From the NCBI GenBank assembly GCA_030248195.1, contig JASAND010000913.1, forward strand, positions 1-64,000: a stretch of 64,000 nt of DNA, in the 5' to 3' direction. This document shows, piece after piece, positions 12,787 to 25,749 of the stretch; the stretch's first letter is position 1, and every line of letters begins with the position of its first letter. Both the position numbers and the translations under genes were made by a program. Origin of the DNA: Trissonchulus latispiculum. Its lineage: Eukaryota; Nematoda; Enoplea; Enoplida; Ironidae. The notes under the pieces are model-generated. The model saw only the letters and a program-made list of their open reading frames with translations. It did not search any database and was not told where the DNA came from.

Positions 12787-13441
12787 CCGGTGTCGTATAC
12801 TATTTTGTCACCTTATGCTAAAATGTCACCTAAGCTAACTTTTCACAGAAAAGGTTCGTTTCTTTTCCAATCTCGTTATTTTTAATGGCACTGGATAGCT
12901 CTTGCAGAGACGATTATTTTCATATAAAATAATGTGGTAATTAAGCTAATTATAGCTGCTAATTATCACTTAAAATTAACACAGGAAATTTTCAAATTTT
13001 AAGGGAAACCTATCATTTCGTATATCGTTCGAAAGCTCTTGACGAGGTGCATTCTATGGTAAAGGAAGTAAGCCGATTAATTGGATTGGCTATATGTAAT
13101 AGCTCCATGTGTCGCCAAAAAGTTTTTGCGGCTAAAGTTTCGGTCAGCTAAACCGGCTTACTTCATTTATCATTGAATTCCCCTCGTCAACAGCTTTCGA
13201 ATGATATACAACATGATATGTTTCCCCTAAAATTTGAAAATTTCCTGTGTTAATTTTAAGTGATAATTAGCAGCTACAATTAGCTTAATTACCACATTAT
13301 TTTATATGAAAATAATCGTCTCTGCAAGAGCTATCCAGTGCCAGTAAAAATAACGAGATTGGAAAAGAAACGAACCTTTTCTGTGAAAAGTTAGCGTTGG
13401 TGACATTTTAGCATAGGTGACGAAATAGTATACGACACCGG
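12787..13441. mobile_element. Foldback MITE with about 300-bp inverted arms
   Basis: The termini CCGGTGTCGTATACTATTT and its complement mirror each other, and the inverted match continues inward for about 300 bp, with small differences, to about 13050 and 13180. The unique centre is about 130 bp. No duplicated target could be identified, and there is no coding capacity. Confidence 0.8.
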
Positions 13442-13666
13442 CCGGTTTTCATCAGGCGCCGAGTCACCAAACCGGCGCCTTCATAGTTATTTACGACGCT
13501 ACAAACGCATCGCTTATGTACATACGCGAGCCTACTCATGGCTGAAGAGTCTACATAATTCTACTATGCTACTGAAGGTCATACTTCACAGGATCAGTTC
13601 TCTAGCATGTCTCCTCAGCTTCCTTTCCAAAACATCACCAAATCAAGAAAAGCTATGAAACCACCA

Positions 13667-14699
13667 GAGATGAAACCGGGTCACTATTTACTGACCCGGT
13701 ATTTTTGAAAATTCAGGTTTAAGCTTGCAACAAATAAAAAATAATTTATTGGGGTGCGGTGAGTGTTTTTTACCATTTTGGACATTTTTGACGACTAAAA
13801 TATCAAGTTGGGCAAACGTTTTGCTTTCCTTAAAGTGGTAGCATTCGAAAGTGAATATTGTAAGTAAGCTGGAAAAAATTTAAACAATTTGCACGATTTT
13901 GCACTCAATAATGTGAAGTAAACTACATATTGAATCAAACAAATTGGAACAAAATTCTTTGCCAAAGTCATAACATCATCTAATTCTAATCATAGGGTTT
14001 AACATTACCACTTTTCTGTTTTATTATTATTTTTTAGTAAAATATTTCATTTAGTTGTATGATTGAAGTTTCACTCAGCGGAAATTCTTTGGAAATATTT
14101 TTTCTTATTGCTAGGATTCAGAGAATCTAAAATAAAATCAATCACAGTTGGTACCTGAAGATATGCTGTAAGCCGTAACAATTGCAAAAAATGCAAAGTA
14201 AAACTCAGAATCTGTAAACCTTGTTTTGCTGAATTTTTCCTTCTTGCCGAGATTTGAAACCCACAGTCTGACCCTCTCCCTCCAAAAATAATAGTAGCAG
14301 CGATAAATCACTTACAGTAGATGGATCATGGAGAATTTTAGATTTTAAAATAATGATTTCAGACTCTCAGGGCCCATGTAATAGTTTTCATTTTCTAGTT
14401 AAGATTCAACGCAATCATTGTAGTTTCAAACCTAGATCTAAGCTTGACAGGACATTAAAAATATGATGAGTACACTACTAGAGCGACAAACATTTAAAAA
14501 AACTACACGATTAAGTTGAGAATATTTCTATTGCTAGTTTTTGAGTATATAATTGAAGTTTTCAGTTGGCAAAAAATTGGTAAAACTTTGAAAAATGTCC
14601 TATAACAGCAAAAAAGTTCCTCCAATCAAAAATACCGGGTGAAGACCGGGTCAGAGCTCCCGGTCCATATAGTAACCCGAACTGACCCGGTTTCATCTC
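13667..14699. mobile_element. Non-autonomous element with GAGATGAAACCGGGTCA ends
   Basis: GAGATGAAACCGGGTCA at 13667 is mirrored exactly at 14683-14699, and CCGGTATTTTTG pairs further in. The interior (about 0.9 kb, AT-rich) has no reading frame of note. A clear target duplication was not found. Confidence 0.65.
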
Positions 14700-15314
14700 C
14701 ATTAGTGTAACCACCATTAGTGTAATTGACAGGCTCAAATCTGCGTCAGCCTGCCGTCGAAAACAAAACTACAGTCTCCCGCCTGGTAACCTTCAAAACA
14801 TATATTAATCTCCCTCATTTCAATAGCAAAAATAACAAGATGATGTCCTCAAAACTAGGGAAGCACCGGAAACTAGCGCGACGCCGGTAGTCTGAAGCCT
14901 ACAGGGGGACGATGAGACGTGACGAAATTTTGTAAATGTTAGTCTTTCGAAAGTAAAAGTGGTTACAAGTTTTTAGCATGGCAAACACACACAAAGAGTA
15001 ATGTTACCAGAAACTTTTGCAAAATCTAGTTTTTAAAAACATACATAACAGGAAAGAAGTTCCCAATTTTCTGGCCCCGTCCCCTGTATTGTGCCTCTAG
15101 TCCTGATAAGGCTGGCCTTAGGTATTTGGACCTGCATACAATCCTCATGCGTTCGCCTCTAAACGAAAGCAAGCCGCTATCACTGAGCGATCATCTTGAC
15201 CCTATCGATTCTTACCAAATAAAGTAAAGCTATAATTTTATAACAACAACTGTATAGCACTCACACATTGAAATGCAACTATATACAACAGAAAACTAAA
15301 CACATTATATTATG

Positions 15315-18300
15315 CTAAGGTTTAAGTTTAAGCGGCATGTCTTCTTCAATGTCCTTGGTTCGGTCTGGCTCTTCGAATTCCCAGTGGCGCTTCGGCTTGA
15401 GGACGGACACTTCCTGAAGGACCACACCTCCGGCCTCCAGAGCCTGGTAGAAGGACTGGAGCTAAAACAGCAAAAATGCGTTGACATTATACTTGAAACT
15501 ACTACTGTTGGAAACGAAAATAAGTTAACAATATTTTGCAACTGTGCCTTTGTGATTAAAATTGCTTACTTATATACATACTCACATAATTAGCCGTTAC
15601 GTTTTAACGTCACATTGTCACATTGCCAAGTCTGTCTGGGATCTTTTGCGCTTCCCCTACCCCCCAGCCCTAACTTTTGATTTGCTTGACCAATCAGTTT
15701 AAAACTGCATGGAGGCTGAGGAATTCAAAAATTCTAAGAAATTTAGAATTGCAAGATGGGAAGGGGTGACAAAGAAGATCGAAACATTTTTACCCCGATA
15801 TGGCTCAAAACTTACATCAGGGGAGTTTTGTGGGGCGCTGAGCACAAATCTGAAATCCGTTTCCGATTCAACTTTTCGTTAGCTAAAATTGTAAGTGTAA
15901 TAATGTAAGCTGCTGCTGAACTGAACGAGAGTCGAGTCGATTTCAGATTCCCAGAAAACCCCTATACATATGCAAGTTTCGAGCCAAATCGGGGACAAAG
16001 GTTTCGATCTTTTGCCTCCACCAACTTACAATTTTTAAAAGTTTTGAACCCAGCAGCCTACGGTATGCCCCCATACAAAATGTGGAAATGTGGAAATGCG
16101 CAAGAGATCCGCCTGTCTGTCAGACCCGACGACCATACATACACTGGGCTACAGGGGTCCCTTCCAATAAGCGACCTTCTCCCCAAAATTGTCCCCCCTT
16201 AAAACAAGTGGGTGCCCTTTTTGCCAAATACCAAATACTTAAAACAAGTACCAAATTTTGCCCTAAAAATCGCTCAGAAGGCCAAATTTTCAAAAATTTT
16301 CCGGCAGACTTTACTCCAAATCTGGGCTTTGTTTACTGGGGGTGGGCCCCCCCACTTTTCGGGTTGCCCCCCCCCCTCGACCCCTTCCCCCCCACTCGGC
16401 CCCACCCCCACTTTTTTGGGCTCCTCCCCCACTCACCATAAGGTGCCTAGAAAATGCCAAATTTCAAGGATTTTTGGTCAAAATTTTCAAAACTTCCGGC
16501 TTCGCCGCAATTTTTTGGTCAAAAATCGTCTATTTTGGTACTCAAACTCGATTTTTGAGCACTTTTTAGCATAGTCATAGCAGTATATGTAGAAAACAGG
16601 CTATTTTTACTGCATTTTAAGCGATTTTAGACCACTTTGGATTCCCCCCCACTTTTGAGTTCCCCCCCCACTAGTGGGGGGCTCCCCCCACTCTCCCCCT
16701 GGGCATATTCTAGTGGAGGGGGGGGGGGTGGGGGGTGGGGGCCCCCCATAAACACCCGCCCCCCCAAAATCGCCCCCCCCCCAAAAAAAGTGGGTGCCCC
16801 ATTTGGTACCAACTTTTGCCCTGAAAAAATCGCTCAGAAGGCCAAATTTTGAAAAAATCGCTCAGAAGGCCAAATTTTCATGAAAATTTTTGCCTATTTA
16901 AGCGGCTTCAGCCGGAGATTTTAAGTCAATTACTATTAAAATAGCGCTATTTTTAGCATGTTTTTAGAAAAATTTTCGCCCCCCCCCCTAGAATAAGCAC
17001 AGCTCCCCACCCCCACTTTTTTCGCCTAGAAAAACCCAGCAAATCAGTTTATTTTTGCACCAAAACGAACTTAATTGGCGACTACTACAAAAAATAGTGC
17101 AATTTTTAGCATGTTTTAAAAAATTCTGAAACCCGCAAAATAACTCGCCCCCCCCCGAATCCCTCCCCCCCCAAGAAAACTTCCCTAGAATAAGCCCAGT
17201 TACATACTTTGTATAGGACCACATTTTGTTTGACAAGCGAACACTCTTAGCTATCAAGCGGAAACCATCATATGCATGAGAGCGACTTCTGGGGCCGATG
17301 TTATCAAGCATCTCAACCCGGGTTGAGATTGGGTTGAAAACGTTGACCCCGGTGTTATCAAAATCGGGTTGAATCAACCCGGGTTGAAAAAACAGGGTTG
17401 GGTTTGCAATTTGGGTTGAGTTAGAACCGAATTAACGCTGGAAAAGATAAGTCAACCCTAAAATATTTGATAACATCGGGTTGAGCACCGGGGTTTAGCC
17501 AACCCGAAAATTTTAGGGTTGAACCCAAAAATGGGTTCAACCCGGGTTGAACTCAACCCAATTTTGATTACACTGGCCCCTGACGACGACTAGCCACCCT
17601 GGAGCGCTGTGAGTGTTGTCTGGGAGGCACCGATTTCTGGTGGGAGGGGGGGGCAACAAGTTTAAAAAATATTTTTAGAAGAAACTCTAAAACGAGCTAT
17701 TCTTGAAGCGAAGCTAATTTAAATTTTTAAACTTAAAAAGCCAAAGAATGCTAAAAATGAGCAACAAATTCGGCGAAGCCGGAAAGGTTGTGTAATGTTA
17801 CCGTCAAAACCATTTTATTCGGAACACATTTGGATTCAGTCACCCATTCATCCGTCCATCCACTTCCCCCTGTAGGAAAAGTGGTTTATGTTAGTAAGTA
17901 ACATCGTAGGAGTAAGTAAGGTCTAATGTAACGGTAGATTACTATTTTATAGTAATCTGCAACTCCTGCTGTGCTACAGCCAAGTATTTAATTTTGCGAT
18001 TTGATACTGCCCCTGTTCATATAGTAAAATTTAATCCTCCTTTTTGGTGTTCAAATCAGAGGACGAAATCAAATCAAAGTAATACGAAACAAGAGAAGAA
18101 AAGACGGCAAGAATTTTCAAAACACCGTTTAATAGTTACAATATATCAAGCAAGCAAGCAAAGACGCACAACTCACCCTTAAACTTTTGGAAAGTTCAGC
18201 GTCAGTGACTGGCCGCTGGACCATCACAATTCCAGCCTGAAGACAGCGCCGGGCCAGGAGTCGACCCACATTCTGAGCCGCTGACACGTCACCAGTCCTA

Positions 18301-21300
18301 CACAACAAAAACAAAAAACTGTAAATTCTACCATTATTATGACGTAAGCTTCCGTTGAAAATTCTTTGGGGGTTGTATATAAAGGTTTTGAAAATTGATG
18401 ATCGACATGGAAGTTAGACCAAATTTACCAGGGCCATCCTTGAACTACAAGAGACTGAACCCACCTCCCCCCCTTTAACACAGAAATAAGCAATTTAGCA
18501 AACATTTGCACATGGCATTTTCAAAATGCGACCACTATATAGAAGAAGAAGACGAATTTTAATACTCAAAAGCGCTGGCATTACAATGCTACGACAAATT
18601 ACGTTACAGCAACATCCTACAAGATCCGGCGTTCCTACACCAACAAGTTACGCACTGACAATTCCAGAAACAAAAAGCATTTGAAGCATTTAAAGCAGAC
18701 ACTCTGAGTATTAGGGTGAGGAAGGACACAGTGGTCACCTAACCCCTCGCCCTTTACTGAAAGCATCCAGACGTTAGCTTGGCTAGTTCTGTTGTGAACA
18801 TTATCAAATTATTTTGGTTTAACAACATGTTGAGGTAAAAAGTTCCATAATTTTGGTAAGCGAAAGAAGTACGAATTTTGCACCACATCTAGCATTGACC
18901 TCGGTTCATACAGTTTCAAAGAATGATGTCGATAGCCAATGTTATCACAGGTAAAATAACACTTAAACGGCAAATCCACAATGCCTTTTATGATCTGAAA
19001 CCCCATTGTAAGGTCGTAATAAAGCCTTCTATATTCCAGACTTTCTTAACCTAGAAACTTTAATCTGCCTGGGTAGGACAAGTTTGCGACTTCTGGTATT
19101 CCTTTAGTACATGACCGTTGCACCTTTTCGATATTGTCAATATCTTACGTAAATAACTAAGTAACTAAATAATATCTAAGTAAATACGGTGACCATAGGT
19201 CGTACACATACATGCAGGTTTTAAACAATTGCAAAAGAAAATCAGTTTTTTAGTCTTAAATGCACGAAATATACATGCAGAAACATGTCTCGCCTTTTTG
19301 GAAATTTCTATACAATGAATGCTGAATTTGAGTGTCGATGACATCCAAACTTATTATTACTTATTATTATCCAAACATACGTATTCTCAGAAAAAGCAAG
19401 ACACATGTGCAAAACGAAATACATATACAGCAGTGTATATACGTTTCTACCTCACCTGTATAAACGTTTGAGCATTGGTCGTTCAATGGCGGAAGCCGTC
19501 AGAACAGGTCCTTCCTCGACGTGTTCAATCACACCGACAGAATTCCCATGTTCACTGACAAGCTTTGCACTGCAACAACAATAAAAAATAAATACAATAC
19601 AGGCAAGAAGAACCAATCAAAAACAAAATCAGCAACTACATATATATATTGTACGTATGATAGTGACAACATTATAATGTTCCTGTATCAAGTTGTATAT
19701 CAGAATCTGACCTATTTCGATGTAACGCAAGCATACGTTGTTCTGGGTATTTTTACTGGGGGTCTCCAGAAACTGACCTCCACCCAATTGCCCACCTCCC
19801 GAGATTTTGCCCCCTCCGATTTTGTGGATGCCTAGTTTTCCGGCGTCACCGGAGTTTTTTTATGATGTCAAATTTTAGCCTAAATTCTGGTATTTTTGAG
19901 AACACTTAGGGTTTCTTCATGCAAATACGCCGCAAACTACCATTTTTGCAAAAAATCTACCGCCCCCAACAATACTACCCCGCTCCCCGAAAATTTCTTC
20001 TCATCCCTGGGTCCGCAGACTGCCCACTCCGAGAAAATCTACAAAAATACGCAAATGCGCACGTATATATACAAAAACGGATTTCTTCGGCTCCCCCTCC
20101 AACCATCCAGCCATTAACTTTAGTGAGTGAGTGACTGACGGCGATTTTCGCAAACACTGTTGGCGAAAACCATTCGCCGGCTTTGAGGAAAATCATTCGC
20201 CGGCTTTGGCGAAAACAACCTTCTTTCCGTCTTTCACCAATTTGAAATCTTCGCCAACAGTCCTGCTTCTCGCGAAATATAGGTGGCATAGTGATAGACT
20301 GTGGATCCAAAAATTTCAAAAACTATTAAATTTGCCAGGTTGAACCACAAAAGGAAACCCGAAATATACTTTTTGTCCCTGATTTCGCTGAAGAGTTGTA
20401 TATAATATATAGGCATAGTTTCCGGGGGTATATACTCCCCACCAAAATTTTTGACCAATTTTACCCCCTCCCAGAATTCTTGACATATATACCCTCCCCC
20501 AACTTTCGGCTACCCCACCCGAACCCTCCTTCAGCGATTTTTGGACCCAAAAAGTTAAACTTGGCCGACAAATAATCATTTTTTGAAAACTTTTTGTAAA
20601 ATTTTGACTTAAAATCACTCTTAAACGGTGCAAAACCGCCTACGTTAAAACAGGCCTTAGTTTGAAGAAAAAAGGCTATATATATTATATACCGAAAATT
20701 TTGCATTTTTTGGCCATTTTTTGAAATTTCTGAGGTCTGAATTCTGGGGGGGGAGGGGGTTGGGGGGGTACCCCATCACATTTCTTGGGTCGACCACCAA
20801 CCTTCCATGATTTCCCCCACAGACCCAAAGTTCCAGGGAAACTATGTATATAGGGGTTCGCTGGATTGCTGAGAGCTGACGCAAAATCCAGCTCTCTATT
20901 ACGTATATACAGTGACTGTTGGTTAGCTCAGACTCAGCACGAGATAGGTGTTAGCCTCTAATTGAAGCTATGCCATGCAAAACATTAAACAACTGTCTCA
21001 AACAACTCGTCACTAAATGTTCTTTCCCAACTAATAGGCTCTGGCTTATTTTTACTGGAGTGGCCCTGAACTCGACGACCGTCCATGAAAAGCCCAATAA
21101 ATTTCGACCTTTCCCATAACCACAAAAATGCGAAATTTTACCATCTTTATCCTAAATTTTCAAAAACTTTTCCGACGTCACCAGATGTTCAACAAAATTC
21201 TCCCTATTTTAGTCTAAAACAATTTAAAATAGTCATTTTTAGCGATTTGTAGCAGTTTCTAAACAAAAAAAGCAGAAATTCGATAACATTTCCAAAATGA

Positions 21301-21528
21301 GCCCCCATTTTGGGTGAGCCCCCCACGAAGCCCTCCCCCTACTTTAAAATACTAATAGTAATAGGCTAGGCTAGTGTGATGATAATAATTCCTCTCACCG
21401 CACCGATAGGTGTAAAATTTAGACGAGCGATCAGAATCAAGGGCAAATCCTTCCGGACGCAGAAACAACCGAAGACGTTCCAGATTTCTTGGATTACGAA
21501 CTGACAGAAAGGCTCTCGGTGGCGGCAT
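15315..21528 (-). CDS. MRPL18: Mitochondrial ribosomal protein L18 (uL18m), four exons
   Basis: MRPL18 belongs to the large mitoribosomal subunit and is implicated in 5S rRNA or its mitochondrial replacement. Coding exons are 21528-21404, 19569-19456, 18297-18177 and 15461-15315. All introns are GT-AG and phases agree, giving 168 residues (human about 180). Family landmarks are RNPRNLE in exon 1, LTASAIERPMLKRLY in exon 2, DVSAAQNVGRLLARRCLQAG in exon 3 (human has [20 protein letters not shown]) and LQSFYQALEAGGVVL in exon 4. The chosen ATG is fixed by an in-frame TGA six bases upstream, so the N-terminus is about 30-40 residues shorter than human and lacks a long presequence; the short Arg-rich start may serve instead. 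The exon 1 donor is GTGCGG; a downstream GTGAG would break frame. Introns hold repeats. Confidence 0.88.
15655..16090. repeat. Degenerate copy of nested palindrome (MRPL18 intron 3)
   Basis: It has the same order of landmarks as 368-866: CCAGCCCTAACTTTTGAT, GAGCACAAATCTGAAATCCG, TTCGTTAGCT, then inverted AGATTC, and AGCAGCCTACGGTATGCCCCCATACAAAAT. The halves are less similar than in the older or duplicated copies at 368 and 5557. Confidence 0.6.
16323..17199. mobile_element. Composite of CTGGGCTTAT-family MITE remnants
   Basis: A CTGGGCTTTG start at 16323, an internal CTGGGCATATTCTAG start at 16699 and a CTAGAATAAGCCCAG end at 17199 suggest two nested or adjacent copies of the family seen intact at 29479-29814 and 29833-30224. 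The interior has poly-C/G runs and CCGGCTTCGCCG motifs. The outer flanks (AAATC and TTACA) do not match, so ends from different copies are probably paired here. Confidence 0.55.
17291..17580. mobile_element. MITE filled with AACCCGGGTT palindromes
   Basis: The termini GGGGCCGATGTTATCAA and TTGATTACACTGGCCCC are imperfect inverted repeats. The roughly 290-bp interior is dominated by variants of the self-complementary unit AACCCGGGTT and of GGGTTGA/TCAACCC. A second member is at 41252-41757. No target duplication is clear. Confidence 0.65.
18298..19455. other. MRPL18 intron 2
   Basis: This intron between exons 2 and 3 has no recognised repeat or conserved reading frame. It is moderately AT-rich. 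Confidence 0.6.
19570..21403. other. MRPL18 intron 1
   Basis: It contains fragments related to the CTGGCTTAT MITE family (TTTACTGGGGGT near 19750, CCGGCGTCACCGG near 19848, CTGGCTTATTTTTACTGG at 21041) and a direct/inverted patch built on TTCGCCGGCTTTG at 20170-20215. No other gene is seen. Confidence 0.5.
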
Positions 21529-23860
21529 CAGTCAGTCAGTCTGTGCACGTATATACGTATGTATTAGAGATCGACCTGATCCAAAATTTTGCCGGACCAA
21601 ACTTTGGGGGGTCGTGAGGGGGTCTGAAAAAAAGGGGGGGGGGGTGGCATGACATAGCAGTTCCTCAACGGCGGAAAATTTGAAAATAGGGCAAAATATA
21701 GGGACTTTACCACTAAAATATAGGGCGAAATATAGGGATACTTTATTCGTGTCACAAACGAGCTTCTAGCAACAAGGCATAGTTTTTCATGTACACTGGT
21801 TTTACGGAGACAGGAAACTCCTACAAAAAGGCAGAACGAAACCTTAACCGATATTTCAGGTTTTTTCAGAATTCGTAAAATTCTCGGTTACAGTTTTTCG
21901 ACAAGTTATAATATTTCAGCAAAATTAGCGGTCACAACGGAAATTTAATGAATTTGAATGAAAAAATAGGAGCGTCTGTATTTTTCATTGCAATGCGTTA
22001 GTTTTCATCATATTATCACAAAATCTGATTTTTTCAAAAAATCTGAATTTGGACCACAAATTTCAGGCCCTGACCCAATCACGGCCAGGATAAGATCCCA
22101 GCCCCAAGTCTGGTACGTATCTCTGCTTAAAACAGCAGCTGAAAGTATATACAGCTTAAATTCGTTCTAATTCGGCCATTTTACCAGTGCCCGAGCAGGG
22201 GAAGTATTGGGGAAAACCTAGGCAATTTTAAAAACTAATTAAAAACTTAAAAACCAAAAAACAAGTTTTCCTGAATTTTTTCCGGAAATAACTATCCCTG
22301 TAATGTAACGTATGAAACTGTTAGCAAAAAACAAAAAATTCTGTTAACAAAAGTGCAGGGCCGTTGCGCGGCCTTCCTCAGAAAAAAGGAATAAAAAAAG
22401 GAATTTTGAAACAGAAAAAAGGAAAAAAGGAATTTTCCCGATGAAAACTGGCAAAAATAACAAATTTTAAAGGCTATTTTCTTGCTACTACGCTAGCGCA
22501 TTAATATTATTTTTGCTTTAAAAATTTATTCTGATCGGATAGTTTCTTGAAATTGCAATTGAAAATTTTCAGATTTTTATGACAAGTTGGAATTTGGAAA
22601 AACTAAGTGCTGGAAAATGTTCGAAAATTCCAAAATTTTTTGAGAAATAATTGGTCCAGATTCAAGTAACGGAATGCCTGGCAACCTCAAGAGCAACACT
22701 AAAGCTATGTTCTTCAACTGTAAGTAGTTTCTAGAGGTGCGCCGGGGCCGCCACTACCGGAGCCGGGCCGGGGCCTGAAATTGAGGGTCTAAATTAAAAA
22801 TTTTCAAAAATTCTTTAAACCCTAGAAGGGAAGGTAGTCGATAAAATTGAGAAAAGTGAGAAAAGAGAAAGAGAACAAAAACTGAAATAGCAGAAACATA
22901 TTTTGTTCAAAAAATTTCAGCTCCAGAAGTTTTCACTATTCCAGAAAGAAAAGCAATTAACTTGGACGACAAAATTAAATAGAACCAGTCCAGGTTAACA
23001 CGAACCTCTTATCAAATTCCGCATTGTTAATACATTTCACTTTTTAAACTATAAATAAGCTCGCATTCATAAAGAAAACATGCTGTCATAGTAAACTAAA
23101 CTATTTCAGATAATATTTGAAAATCTCAACGATAAAACGAGAAGTTTAGATAACGTTCGAAATTTTCTGCAAAGTCCTGGAAACGACCTATAACCATCAA
23201 AATTTATATAATCTTAGCATTGCGTAACAAAAAAATACATGTGCTGAAAAGAATAAAATCGTTAAAATTTGCTATTTCGTGCACTCTAGAAACTGCAAAA
23301 ACTCAGACGTTACTTACTATAGCTTAAAACTACACTTTTCCAGCCAAATAGATCAAAATACAAAACGTAAAGCCAAGTCAAGTTATTATTAAATATACGT
23401 CCAAAATATAAAAAACTTTGAAATTAAAATCCATACGATCACATCCCGGCGAAGCCGGAAATTTTTGAAAAAATATGGGCAAAAACGTATATAAATTTTG
23501 CTTAGAAAGTTTCTAAATTCCTAGACTTTTTGAAATCAGCCAGAAAAAAGGAAATAAAAGGAATTTTGGGCGAAAAAGGAAATAAAAGGAAGGTCTCGAA
23601 AAAAAGGAAATAAAAGGGAAAAAGAACCGCAACAGGCCTGAAAGTGTATATATACGTAAATCATTACAACGAGGTTGTCATTGTACGTATAGTAAAGGTT
23701 CGAAAAAAATACACCGGCCGGGTCCGAAAAAAATACACCCACCCTAACTCAGGCTAGAAGCTACGGACCCCAGCCAAACTGTACCCCATAATAGCGCAAG
23801 CTTATTTATATCCAGCCATGGTATGGCTGTTTCCCTAAGGCCCCGCACTCACGCAGACTG
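21529..23860. other. Intergenic region upstream of MRPL18
   Basis: AT-rich sequence with no convincing exon. CCGGGGCC-rich sequence at 22733-22777 starts with TAGAGGTGC, and GTGCACTCTA occurs at 23278-23288, hinting at a hAT-type element, but no target duplication supports it. An isolated CCGGCGAAGCCGG hairpin motif lies at 23448-23460. The MRPL18 promoter must lie near 21530, but no core element is recognisable. Confidence 0.4.
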
Positions 23861-24073
23861 AGGACTCAAAAATGGTACTATGAAAAAGTTGGTTTTTTGT
23901 CTGCCAGGTTCCTCAGCAGACAAGCTTTCATCACTGAACTGAAAACTCTTAATTTTTTCGACTTTGAATGAGCTAAATGATGGTCTATAATAACCCTGGT
24001 CTGGAGAGCACCTTGGAGAAGGCGCCCAATTGGGCCCGGGTGACCGGGCAGAACCCACCCCTGGCGGCAACAA

Positions 24074-24730
24074 ATGGCTCTCATTTCCCCTGGCTCCTGT
24101 TCGGGGCCCATCTCCTGGAAGGAGGTTCCTCCCTTGGACTGTCATCTGGAATCCGGGTTTTTAGCTAGAGGCACCGGAGGACCAGCCTACTGGTGCCTCA
24201 TTCTGCTGCAGGATGGAGATATAGAGAGAAACCTCGGACCCAAGCCCCAACCGAAATGGCCTTGCCCAGTATGTGGGCGCAATGCGAAATCTAACTGTGT
24301 TCTCTGTTGTCCTTGCAAACGCTGGACTCACCTCAAGTGCTCGGGTCTCAACAGATTGAGTGACTATTACCAGGACTGGGTTTGCCCTCATTGCCACAGT
24401 CCTGAATCTCACAGCTCATATCCACCCATGACCCCGCTAATACCCAGGGCCCAGTCATCCCCTAGACCTGGTCCAAGCCAAACCTTGGGGATACAAACTC
24501 CCCCATCGCCAATCCTGCCAGTCTTTGACGCTGCTTCAGAAACAGTAGACCTCCCACCCATCCCTACTGACCGAGACCTCGACGCTGCTGGCGGCTCGGA
24601 GGACTTAGGCGAGCCCATCACAGCTGGACTAGTGGACGGAGACAGAATCAGGCAGAAGCCCCTAGGGATATGGCAGTGGAATGCAGATGGCTACAATCGG
24701 AAAGCCCAGTGGATAACTAAATCTGTCTGA
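24074..24730 (+). pseudogene. LINE ORF2 part 1: 2A-like motif, zinc finger, endonuclease start
   Basis: Residues 47-56 read DGDIERNLGP, one substitution (Pro to Leu) away from the D-x-E-x-N-P-G-P core of 2A ribosome-skipping peptides, which are known at the N-terminus of some LINE proteins. Residues 64-108 carry a Cys/His array (CPVC, CVLCCPCKRWTHLKC, WVCPHC) of PHD type. A Pro/Ser-rich linker follows, and GIWQWNADGYNRK near the end is the first strand of the endonuclease. The frame then breaks: the continuation (VDIAVIQETH) is in another frame from about 24722. Confidence 0.8.
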
Positions 24731-25749
24731 ACTGGAAGTCGATATAGCTGTCATACAGGAAACCCACTTCACTCCCTCCGGCCTCCCACCAAAGGTCCCC
24801 GGGTTTTCTGCGGAGTGGCAAAACCGTAGAGTTGGCCGCGCTGCAAACAACCCTGTGAAAGGCGGCGGGGTTCTGACCTTAATCAGAAATGGGATCAAAT
24901 ATAGCAGGATCGATACCCCCATCACTGCCCCCCAGGACAATACCACAGACGCACTAGCTATCAGAATCCACTTGAAAGGAGGCGACATTATTGTCGCCAA
25001 TGTTTATGTCCCTCCTATCCAACGACAAGTGGAGGAAGCCAGAACGCAGTTTTTTGATCCATCTTTCCTCCCGCATGGCCCTAATGTCATTTTATGTGGG
25101 GATTTCAATGCACATTCACCCAGCTGGGAGCCAGGCAGGCCGGGTGACGACTTGGGAGATGTCATTGATGAATGGACAGTTGAACAGAGCATGGCGGTTC
25201 TGAACAATGGATTGGTCACTCGCCCCGGGGTCACCCCTCAAGAGAGGGGAACTGCCCCAGATCTGACTATAGTCCACTCGTCAAAGGAACCAGTATGCAC
25301 CTGGCAAATCCTATCCGATTCGCTGTCGGATCATTTGCCTATTTTGTGCTGCTACCCATGTCAGCGGCCATCAAATAAATCTGGACCTAGACGCCGAGCC
25401 CAGTTCAACTATGCCAAAGCAGACTGGAAAAAATTCAGACAACTTTTGTCGGACCGCCTTGCCCATGCATCCCATCCAAGCCATGTCGGAGTCTACAGAG
25501 CCAATCAAATATTTACGGAAGCGGTGTATACGGCAGCGAAAAAATCCATCCCTCTGAAAAAGCCTGGCCCCACATCTGTCTGGTGGTGCGCAGAAGCTGA
25601 AAAAGCTGTGAAGAAGTGCAAGGAAGCTAGAAGGCGAGCTGAACTGGATCCGGCATTAAAACCTTTGGTCACGCGGGCCCGCCAGGAAGCTGTGGCGGTG
25701 ATCAAAAAAGCAAAGCGTGAAAGCTGGCAGCGGTTTGCGTCTACTCTAA
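24722..25749 (+). pseudogene. LINE ORF2 part 2: AP-type endonuclease
   Basis: This exonuclease-endonuclease-phosphatase domain nicks the genomic target for target-primed reverse transcription. Visible motifs are AVIQETH (catalytic Glu) just after the frameshift, ANVYVPP, GDFNAH (25101-25118) with the catalytic Asp and Asn, and SDHLPI with the catalytic Asp/His. A Lys/Arg-rich linker follows toward RT. The frame stays open to the MITE at 25750, so the copy was intact here when the MITE inserted. No in-frame start is expected, as this belongs to the upstream polyprotein. Confidence 0.85.

Noticed and set aside
22733..23288. Second hAT-type element (TAGAGGTGC to GCACTCTA)
   Set aside because: The ends are only roughly complementary and the 8-bp flanks do not match; left as a possibility.
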